From Chloroflexota bacterium (GTDB lineage Bacteria > Chloroflexota > Limnocylindria > QHBO01), in assembly GCA_013820865.1 (NCBI GenBank), contig JACDHU010000042.1, forward strand, positions 1-9,698: a stretch of 9,698 nt of DNA, given 5' to 3'. The notes beneath the pieces were generated by a model that worked only from the letters and a program-made list of their open reading frames with translations, was not told the DNA's origin and made no database searches. The translations under genes and the position numbers were made by a program. This document shows, one piece after another, positions 1 to 5,293 of the stretch. The number at the start of each line of letters is the position of its first letter. Within the stretch, counting starts at the first letter, position 1.

Positions 1-2
1 CG

Positions 3-179
3 ATCGACCGAGGCGTCCTACCCGGCACCTGCAACCTTGTCGATCCTGATCCGACCATCCGGCTCAACCTGCTCACCGACGCGCGCGAGTCAACGATTGA
101 AGCGGCGCTGACCAACTCGTTCGGATTCGGGGGCATGAACGCCGCGCTCGTCCTCGGGACCGATCGACCGGCTCAGTAA
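3..179 (+). CDS. Beta-ketoacyl-ACP synthase (KAS II/FabF-type), C-terminal fragment
   Basis: Only the last 58 codons of this gene are in the window; the rest lies upstream. The frame reads from base 3 to a TAA at 177-179. The visible part contains LPGTCNL-DPDP followed by the terminal NSFGFGGMNAALVLG block, which is the usual end of condensing enzymes of the FabF/FabB family. These enzymes extend acyl-ACP with malonyl-ACP in cytoplasmic fatty-acid synthesis. The catalytic Cys-His-His residues lie outside the window, so activity cannot be judged. A Met replaces the Thr or His common after FGFGG. The C-terminus alone does not separate FabF from FabB or from a polyketide-type condensing enzyme. 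The last bases overlap the end of the convergent receiver-domain gene. Confidence 0.88.
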   Translation: MDRGVLPGTCNLVDPDPTIRLNLLTDARESTIEAALTNSFGFGGMNAALVLGTDRPAQ

Positions 180-586
180 TCCGCGGGAAGCGTGTCGCCC
201 AGTGCCCACGCCAGCGCACGCTCGAACCCCTCGCTACCCGCCGCCTTGTCCACGATCACCGTGCAGGCGTCGTCGCGGATCATGGCGGGCAACGATATGG
301 CGGGTGTGCCGGTCCAGTAGACGATCGGCATCAGCGGGTGGCGATGTCTCGTGGCAAGAAACAGAGCGGCGCTGAGCTCATGCTCCAGCCGCCAATCGAG
401 GAAAACGGCTGCGGGCGCGTGACCGGCCCGAAGCGCCGTCAGGAACGGAAGGGGCGCACGAAAGACCGATGGCGATGCCCCATTTGATGCGCACAGCTCA
501 GCCGCGAGGGAAGCCGCAGCAGGCTCATCCTCGACGATCCAGACATGTCGATCTGACAGCCGCTCGACGGCAACACGCTGGCTCAT
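173..586 (-). CDS. Stand-alone response regulator receiver-domain protein
   Basis: This encodes 137 residues covering one CheY-like receiver domain with no output domain. The expected active site is in order: acidic pair Glu19/Asp20 in HVWIVEDEP, phospho-acceptor Asp64 in VFLDWRL, Thr92 in YWTGTP, and Lys114 in VDKAAG. It would take phosphate from a histidine kinase and signal by protein contact; no kinase gene is in view, so partner and pathway are unknown. The ATG at 584-586 places the first beta strand about 14 residues in, normal for the family. The frame stays open far upstream, antisense to ispG, but that part has no receiver homology. No clear ribosome binding site precedes the start; an in-frame GTG six codons upstream is an alternative. 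It is divergent from ispG (51-base gap) and overlaps the KAS gene at its 3' end. Confidence 0.82.
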   Translation of the reverse strand: MSQRVAVERLSDRHVWIVEDEPAAASLAAELCASNGASPSVFRAPLPFLTALRAGHAPAAVFLDWRLEHELSAALFLATRHRHPLMPIVYWTGTPAISLPAMIRDDACTVIVDKAAGSEGFERALAWALGDTLPADY

Positions 587-637
587 GAGTACGCGGGAAT
601 GCACACCGCGTGCCGTTCGGCGACGTGAGCATCTACC

Positions 638-1873
638 ATGCAGCCGATGACCAGCCCGCTGCGACGCCCGACGGTAACCACACTCGTCGGCGGAATCCCG
701 GTCGGATCGGCCCATCCGATCGTCGTCCAGTCGATGACGAACACCGACACTGCCGATGTGGATGGCACCGCCATCCAGGTCGCGCAACTCGCGCATGCCG
801 GGTCGGAGCTTGTTCGCATCACGGTCAACAACGACGCGGCGGCGGCCGCGGTTCCACAGATCCGCGAGAAGCTCGACCGCCTCGGCGTCGACGTGCCGCT
901 CATCGGCGACTTCCACTACAACGGGCACCTGCTGCTCACCAAGTACCCGGCGGCCGCGGCGGCGCTGGCCAAGTACCGCATCAACCCGGGCAACGTGGGC
1001 ACCAAGCGTCGGGACGAGCAGTTCGTGCAGATCATCGAGGTCGCCATCGCGAATGCGAAGCCGGTCCGCATCGGCGTCAACTGGGGATCGCTCGACCAGC
1101 AACTGCTGACCGTGATGATGGACGCCAACGCCCTTCTGCCGGATCCGGCGGACTCGCGCGAGGTGATGATCGAGGCCATGATCGAATCGGCCCTGCGCTC
1201 CGCGCGGCTGGCGGAGGAGACCGGCCTCGGGCACGATCAGATCATCCTGTCGGCCAAGGTATCGGGCGTGCAGGACCTCGTCGAGGTCTACGCGCGCCTG
1301 GCGGAGCGCTGCGACTACCCGCTGCATCTCGGCCTGACCGAGGCGGGCATGGGCGCCAAGGGCATCATCACCTCGACCGCCGGCCTGGCCATTCTCCTCC
1401 AGCGCGGCATCGGCGACACCATCCGGGTGTCCCTCACGCCGGAGCCCGGCGGCGACCGGACACAGGAGGTCCAGGTCGCGCAGCAGGTGCTCCAGTCGAT
1501 CGGCCTGCGCTCTTTCATGCCCCAGGTCAGCGCCTGCCCCGGCTGTGGCCGAACCACCAGCACCTTCTTCCAGGAGATGGCGCGCGACATCCAGGCCTAC
1601 CTCGTCGAGCACATGCCCGCGTGGCGAGAAGCGCATCCCGGGGTCGAAGAGATGCGCGTGGCCGTCATGGGCTGCGTCGTCAACGGTCCGGGCGAATCGA
1701 AACACGCGGATATCGGCATCTCATTGCCGGGCACCTTCGAGGAGCCGGTGGCGCCGGTCTTCGTGGATGGCGAGAAGACCGAGACGCTGCGCGGCGACGA
1801 CATCGTTCCGCGATTCCTCGCCATCCTCGACGCCTACGTTCAGCGCCGCTACCCAAAAGCCGGCACCAGGTGA
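638..1873 (+). CDS. ispG: 4-hydroxy-3-methylbut-2-enyl diphosphate synthase (GcpE)
   Basis: IspG carries out the penultimate step of the MEP isoprenoid pathway, reductively opening methylerythritol cyclodiphosphate to HMBPP with a [4Fe-4S] cluster and ferredoxin or flavodoxin. The 411-residue product starts the conserved TIM-barrel part at residues 11-35 (VGGIPVGS-HPIVVQSMT). Cluster ligands are visible: Cys300 and Cys303 in SACPGCGRT, Cys346 in MGCVVNGPGE, and Glu353. RINPGNVG (115-121) and GVNWGSLDQ (146-154) are also typical. The length matches the longer form of the family (E. coli has about 372). An in-frame ATG at 647 is an alternative start; neither has a clear Shine-Dalgarno sequence. 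No other MEP gene is adjacent. It ends 35 bases from the convergent ABC permease gene, and I see no convincing terminator between them. Confidence 0.97.
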   Translation: MQPMTSPLRRPTVTTLVGGIPVGSAHPIVVQSMTNTDTADVDGTAIQVAQLAHAGSELVRITVNNDAAAAAVPQIREKLDRLGVDVPLIGDFHYNGHLLLTKYPAAAAALAKYRINPGNVGTKRRDEQFVQIIEVAIANAKPVRIGVNWGSLDQQLLTVMMDANALLPDPADSREVMIEAMIESALRSARLAEETGLGHDQIILSAKVSGVQDLVEVYARLAERCDYPLHLGLTEAGMGAKGIITSTAGLAILLQRGIGDTIRVSLTPEPGGDRTQEVQVAQQVLQSIGLRSFMPQVSACPGCGRTTSTFFQEMARDIQAYLVEHMPAWREAHPGVEEMRVAVMGCVVNGPGESKHADIGISLPGTFEEPVAPVFVDGEKTETLRGDDIVPRFLAILDAYVQRRYPKAGTR

Positions 1874-1908
1874 TCACTTCGGGGCGAGAAGGGGACGGAA
1901 GGAAGACC

Positions 1909-2649
1909 CTAGCGGCGGGGCTCCCAGCTGAAAAAGCGGAGGGCAGCCACGACCCCGATGACGCCCCACAACGCGATGACGCCGAGCTCGGTCCAAGGCA
2001 GGGAAGCATCGGCTCCGGAGGCGTAGAGAGCCATCATGGCATCGGCGAAATGGCGCACCGGGAGCAGGTGACTCACGGTGTCCAGCCAGGCAGGAGCGTT
2101 CTCCATCTGGATGAAAACGTTGCTGATGAAGAGCACCGGCAGCACCGTTGCATTCACGACCGCCGGGGCCGCATCCGAGTTCGGGATGAACCCTGACAGG
2201 GCGAGGCCGAGAGCGCTGAACGCCGCGGCCGACACCGCCAGCACCAGGAGCGCGGCCGGTAGCGCTGACCACGGGACATCAATCGCGTAAACCAGCGCGC
2301 CGAAGGCGGCCACGATCACCGTGAGCAGGAACGCGATGAGCACCGCATGACCGATGCGACCGGCCAGGTACGCCCAGCCCGGCAGCGGCGTGCCGCGGAT
2401 GCGCTTGAGGATGCCATCGTCGCGCGCGATGGTCACGGTCATGGCCAGGTTCGTGTACGTGGCGGTCACCACCCCGAAGACGATGATCGCCGGCGTGAAG
2501 AACGCCGCAGCCTCCGCCCCGAACAGGACGTTGAAGATGACCATGAACAGCAGCGGGAAGACGAAGGTGAAGAACGCGGCGGGCGGATTACGCCAGAAGG
2601 CGCGATTCTCGTAGCCAATCTGCCGCACGGCCAGCGCGAGATCATTCAT
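1909..2649 (-). CDS. ABC-2 type transporter permease
   Basis: This 246-residue integral membrane protein has about six hydrophobic segments (near 23-44, 50-73, 98-122, 128-153, 163-183 and 220-240), the layout of ABC-2 permeases such as DrrB. Two family-like stretches are visible: DDGILKRIRGTPLP (77-90), in the loop thought to contact the ATPase, and LLPVRHFADAM (195-205) before the last helix. Its ATG overlaps the TGA of the upstream ATPase gene by four bases (ATGA), so the two are very likely translated together as an exporter. The substrate cannot be read from sequence. As the last gene of the oxidase cluster it may export something needed for oxidase maturation, but a general drug or lipid exporter is equally compatible. 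Confidence 0.9.
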   Translation of the reverse strand: MNDLALAVRQIGYENRAFWRNPPAAFFTFVFPLLFMVIFNVLFGAEAAAFFTPAIIVFGVVTATYTNLAMTVTIARDDGILKRIRGTPLPGWAYLAGRIGHAVLIAFLLTVIVAAFGALVYAIDVPWSALPAALLVLAVSAAAFSALGLALSGFIPNSDAAPAVVNATVLPVLFISNVFIQMENAPAWLDTVSHLLPVRHFADAMMALYASGADASLPWTELGVIALWGVIGVVAALRFFSWEPRR

Positions 2650-3572
2650 TCGGCGGCCTCTTCAGCGGTGAGCTGGAGGTAGACGTCCTCCAGCGAGGGC
2701 CGCGTTACCTCGAGATCCGCGAGTTCGGTCGCCGTTTCCAGCGACCAGGCAGTCAGATCATGCAGGGACTGCGTCGGCGTATCGGTCTCGAGCTCCCAGG
2801 CCGATGCCACCCGATGCGCGCCGAATCGTTCGGGCGCCTCCACCGAAGGCGGCAGGCGGAACCGAATCCGGGTTGCGGCGCTGCCGGAGCCGATCAGCTC
2901 ATCGGGGGTCCCGGTCGCCACGATTCGACCGTCGGCGATGATCGCCAGGCGGTCGGCGAGCGCTTGCGCCTCGTCCATGAAATGCGTGGTCAGAAAAACG
3001 GTCTTGCCCAGCGCCGCCAGACCGCGCACCGTCTCCCACGCCTGCCGCCGCGCCGATGGGTCGAATCCCGTGGTTGGCTCGTCCAGGAACAGGAGCTCGG
3101 GGTCGCCGGCAAGCGCCACGGCCAGGTCCACCCGACGCTTCTGGCCGCCGGACAGCTTCCTGACGCGCCGGTTCGCCTGGTCAGACAAGCCCGTCAGTGC
3201 CAGCACCTCGTCCGTGTCGCGTGGATGCGGGTAGTAGCCGGCCACCATCTGCACGACCTCGCGCACGGTGAGGTATCCGTCGACGCCCGTCTGCTGAAGC
3301 ACGATCCCCACGCGTTGGCGCAGTGCGCGCTCGTTGCGTCCGGGATCGTGACCCAGGACGCTCGCGTCTCCGCCGCTCCGCTGGCGGTGCCCCTCGAGGA
3401 TCTCGACGGTCGTGGTCTTGCCCGCGCCGTTCGGACCGAGGAGCGCGAAGACTTCGCCGCGCGCAACACGCAGGTCAATTCCGCGCACCGCCTCGACCTC
3501 GCCATATGCCTTTCGTAGGCTCCTGACCTCGATGGCGGCCGGCGCCGGGTCAGCCGTTTCGGGCGCGCGCAA
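2646..3572 (-). CDS. ABC transporter ATP-binding protein (DrrA/CcmA-like)
   Basis: This 308-residue cytoplasmic ATPase powers the permease encoded next to it. All core motifs are present: Walker A GPNGAGKT (46-53), Q-loop near 93-94, signature LSGGQKRR (140-147), Walker B LLFLDEP (160-166) and switch His197 in LTTHFMDEA. After about residue 225 comes the C-terminal extension typical of DrrA-like ATPases, ending in the common PSLEDVYLQLT. The start is a TTG at 3570-3572. It directly follows the in-frame TAG of the preceding small gene, and no other start codon lies ahead of the nucleotide-binding fold, so TTG is forced. No good Shine-Dalgarno sequence is seen, and translation probably depends on the upstream gene. 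Confidence 0.93.
   Translation of the reverse strand: MRAPETADPAPAAIEVRSLRKAYGEVEAVRGIDLRVARGEVFALLGPNGAGKTTTVEILEGHRQRSGGDASVLGHDPGRNERALRQRVGIVLQQTGVDGYLTVREVVQMVAGYYPHPRDTDEVLALTGLSDQANRRVRKLSGGQKRRVDLAVALAGDPELLFLDEPTTGFDPSARRQAWETVRGLAALGKTVFLTTHFMDEAQALADRLAIIADGRIVATGTPDELIGSGSAATRIRFRLPPSVEAPERFGAHRVASAWELETDTPTQSLHDLTAWSLETATELADLEVTRPSLEDVYLQLTAEEAAE
2657..2663 (-). promoter_or_regulatory. Ribosome binding site for the ABC permease
   Basis: On the minus strand GAAGAGG lies inside the last codons of the ATPase gene, 7 bases before the permease ATG. Together with the ATGA overlap it supports the chosen start and translational coupling. Confidence 0.6.
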
Positions 3573-3734
3573 CTAAGCGGCGGCGAAGAGGAACGTCCAG
3601 GCGGCCATGATGAAGGCCAGCACGATGAAGGTGACGAGCGCCAGCGGCAGGAACGCGACGCTGAGCGGCTGGCGGCGCGGAAGCGGCGTCTCCTCGACAT
3701 CGGCAGCAGCAGTCGTGGGAAGATTGCGGTCCAT
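3573..3734 (-). CDS. Small single-helix membrane protein of the oxidase operon (53 aa)
   Basis: I do not recognise this protein. It has 53 residues: a polar start (MDRNLPTTAADVEE type), a proline/arginine stretch PLPRRQPLS (18-25), then one hydrophobic helix of about 23 residues (29-51) ending in AAA. The PRR before the helix predicts the N-terminus inside the cell. The ATG at 3732-3734 lies two bases after the TGA of tlpA and has a strong GAGGAG five bases upstream; the gene ends in TAG directly before the TTG of the ATPase. This strong site and tight packing argue for a real gene. Size and position resemble the small single-helix subunits of haem-copper oxidases, or a small adaptor for the ABC transporter. 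Either role is inference. The same frame runs open upstream inside tlpA, but that part looks like shadow sequence. Confidence 0.72.
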   Translation of the reverse strand: MDRNLPTTAAADVEETPLPRRQPLSVAFLPLALVTFIVLAFIMAAWTFLFAAA

Positions 3735-3736
3735 GC

Positions 3737-4306
3737 TCACTCCTCGTCCATGATGGCGGCGACCTTCTCGTCCAACGAGGTCGCCGAAAATTGGCCGATC
3801 TGTCTCGCCACGATTGTCCCGTCGCGGCCGATGAAGAATGTCTCCGGAGGAGCGAAGATGCCGTAGGCGCCCGCCACGCGACCATCCGGATCCTGCGCCG
3901 TCGCCCATGTTCCGCCATGGCGTTCCATGAAGCCACGCGCCGCGGAACTTCGATCCTGGTAGAGGATACCCACCACCACCAGGCCATCAGCGGCGTGCCG
4001 TTCGGCGGCCTCGCGTAGCAACGGGAACTCTTCGACGCACGGGCCGCACCAGCTGGCCCAGAAGTTGACGATGACCGGCTGGCCGCGCAGCTCGGAGAGC
4101 TGGATCGGATTCCCGTCCAGGTCGACCAACGCAAAGTCGGGCGCAACGTTGCCGATCGCCGTCGGCGACACAACCGGCAGCCGGCCAATCAGCAGCGTGC
4201 CGACAACGACCAGCGCGATCAGCGGAGTGCTCGCCGCCAGGAGCAGATGCCGCATCGGGAGACGTCGCAGATCGAGGCCGCGGTGGGCGGCCGTCCCGGC
4301 AGTCAT
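3737..4306 (-). CDS. TlpA/ResA/DsbE-type membrane-anchored thiol-disulfide oxidoreductase
   Basis: This 189-residue protein has an N-terminal signal anchor (about 19-41) followed by an extracytoplasmic thioredoxin fold. The redox motif is W86-CGPC (Cys87, Cys90) in NFWASWCGPC. The family lead-in APDFALVDLDG (55-65) and the cis-proline loop GIFAPPETFFIG (149-160, Pro154) are clear. Such proteins keep cysteines reduced outside the membrane, for haem attachment to apocytochrome c (ResA, CcmG) or copper insertion into the CuA site of oxidase subunit II (TlpA in Bradyrhizobium). Lying inside the cox cluster with no cytochrome c maturation gene in view, it most likely serves CuA assembly; this is inference. 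It starts 7 bases after the subunit IV gene and ends 2 bases before the small membrane protein gene. A later in-frame ATG at codon 18 is possible. Confidence 0.9.
   Translation of the reverse strand: MTAGTAAHRGLDLRRLPMRHLLLAASTPLIALVVVGTLLIGRLPVVSPTAIGNVAPDFALVDLDGNPIQLSELRGQPVIVNFWASWCGPCVEEFPLLREAAERHAADGLVVVGILYQDRSSAARGFMERHGGTWATAQDPDGRVAGAYGIFAPPETFFIGRDGTIVARQIGQFSATSLDEKVAAIMDEE
3740..3745 (-). promoter_or_regulatory. Strong ribosome binding site for the 53-aa membrane protein
   Basis: GAGGAG on the minus strand encodes the final Glu-Glu of the TlpA protein and sits 5 bases before the ATG of the small gene. It is the best Shine-Dalgarno match in the window and fixes the short start over the longer open frame. 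Confidence 0.75.
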
Positions 4307-4313
4307 CGGCCGA

Positions 4314-4661
4314 TCAGTGTGCGGGACCGTCGTCGTGCGACCCGTGTTCCACCTCGCGCCATTCGTGGTTCGCGGCGCGCACCCAGGCCACGGCGCCGGC
4401 GACGAACACGAGCAGACCCGGGATGGCGAGGAATGGATTCGCTAGCTGGTCACCGACGCGAAACGCGAACCCGGCGCCGATGAGGGACGCGCCGAGTGAC
4501 ATGACCACCGGCAGGTAGCTGGGGCCCGGCATGTGCACGCCGCGCGGAGGCTTCGGCGTGTCGCGCACCGGCCCGCCGCGGGAGGCAATGACGAACACGA
4601 CACCCAGAACCACGAGCATGCCGATGCCCAGCAGGGCGAATCCGGCGGCCATATCGGTCAT
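4314..4661 (-). CDS. Cytochrome c oxidase subunit IV-like membrane protein
   Basis: This encodes 115 residues with about three hydrophobic segments (6-26, 48-68, 76-94) and a hydrophilic, His/Asp-rich tail ending HGSHDDGPAH. Between the first two helices is PPRGVHMPGPSYLPVVMSL (38-56), which resembles the H-x-P-x-PSYWP loop I associate with actinobacterial and chloroflexotal subunit IV. Subunit IV is a small non-catalytic part of aa3 oxidases thought to aid assembly or stability. The ATG at 4659-4661 is chosen because GGGAG lies 7 bases upstream, overlapping the ctaE stop; a second ATG three codons later is possible. The longer open frame upstream is out-of-phase ctaE sequence. Identification rests on position, topology and the loop motif. 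Confidence 0.75.
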   Translation of the reverse strand: MTDMAAGFALLGIGMLVVLGVVFVIASRGGPVRDTPKPPRGVHMPGPSYLPVVMSLGASLIGAGFAFRVGDQLANPFLAIPGLLVFVAGAVAWVRAANHEWREVEHGSHDDGPAH

Positions 4662-4668
4662 ATACGTG

Positions 4669-4673
4669 CTCCC
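4669..4673 (-). promoter_or_regulatory. Ribosome binding site for the subunit IV gene
   Basis: Minus-strand GGGAG, whose first G is the last base of the ctaE TAG stop, lies 7 bases before the subunit IV ATG. It decides the start at 4661 over the longer upstream frame. Confidence 0.6.
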
Positions 4674-5293
4674 TACCGCAGGAAGTAGATGATCAGGAAG
4701 AGGGCGATCCAGACGACGTCCACGAAGTGCCAGTACATGCTGACCGCCTCGACGGCCACGTGGTTTTGCCTGCTGAACTGGCCGCGCAAGGCCCGGGCCA
4801 GCACGACGGTCAAGCCGATGGCACCGCCGAAGACGTGAGCTCCGTGGAAGCCGGTGAGCGTGTAGAAGACGGTGCTGAATACGCCGTCGCTGAGTCCGAA
4901 GCCGAGCTCCGTGTAGTCGTACAGCTGGCCAGCCAGGAAGAGGATGCCCAGGCCCAGCGTGATCCCGGTCCACAGCTTCAGCTTGCCGGTGTCGCCGCGC
5001 CGGATGGCCCACACGCCGAACTGCATGGTGAAGCTCGATGCCACGAGGATCGCGGTCAGCACCGCGGCCAGCGGCAGGTCGATGTGCCCGCCCTCGGGCG
5101 GTCCCCAGGTTCCCGCGAACCCGGCCCGCGCGTTGAAGTACGTCGCGAATAGGCCGCCGAAGAACATGACCTCCGACGCGATGAACAACAGCATCCCGAC
5201 CAACGCCATCGGCATGCCCGACTGACCGTGCGCGACCGCCGCGGCCGCCTCGTGCTCACCCGACGGATGGGCCTGCATCGTTCGCGCGCTCAT
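4673..5293 (-). CDS. ctaE: Cytochrome c oxidase subunit III
   Basis: Subunit III binds subunit I in the membrane and stabilises the oxidase during turnover. The 206-residue product is the short form with five helices (near 27-51, 73-95, 105-125, 138-166, 184-204), as in actinobacteria and related phyla, lacking the first two helices of the longer forms. Conserved blocks include IASEVMFFGGLF (38-49) with Glu41, GQLYDYTEL (122-130), TLTGFHGAHV (145-154) and the C-terminal YWHFVDVVWIALF (187-199). The ATG overlaps the ctaD TGA as ATGA and is preceded by AAGGAT, so the two are coupled. Met6 is a less likely start. Confidence 0.96.
   Translation of the reverse strand: MSARTMQAHPSGEHEAAAAVAHGQSGMPMALVGMLLFIASEVMFFGGLFATYFNARAGFAGTWGPPEGGHIDLPLAAVLTAILVASSFTMQFGVWAIRRGDTGKLKLWTGITLGLGILFLAGQLYDYTELGFGLSDGVFSTVFYTLTGFHGAHVFGGAIGLTVVLARALRGQFSRQNHVAVEAVSMYWHFVDVVWIALFLIIYFLR

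Noticed and set aside
587..1705. Long minus-strand open frame antisense to ispG, continuous with the receiver gene
   Set aside because: Composition is Arg/His/Asp-rich with no domain, typical of a shadow frame in GC-rich DNA; the receiver fold begins at the ATG at 586, and ispG is certain on the other strand.
1874..1908. Possible terminator between ispG and the ABC permease (CTTC/GAAG arms at 1877-1891)
   Set aside because: A four-base stem with a seven-base loop and no T-run is too weak to call.
610..2196. 528-codon plus-strand frame overlapping ispG and the permease gene
   Set aside because: It is out of phase with ispG and antisense to the permease, rich in Arg/Pro/His with no recognisable motif.
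3735..3908. 58-residue N-terminal extension of the 53-aa membrane protein
   Set aside because: It overlaps tlpA in another frame and looks like shadow sequence; the ATG at 3734 has a strong ribosome binding site.
4662..5012. 117-residue N-terminal extension of the subunit IV protein
   Set aside because: It overlaps ctaE out of phase; the ATG at 4661 has GGGAG at good spacing.
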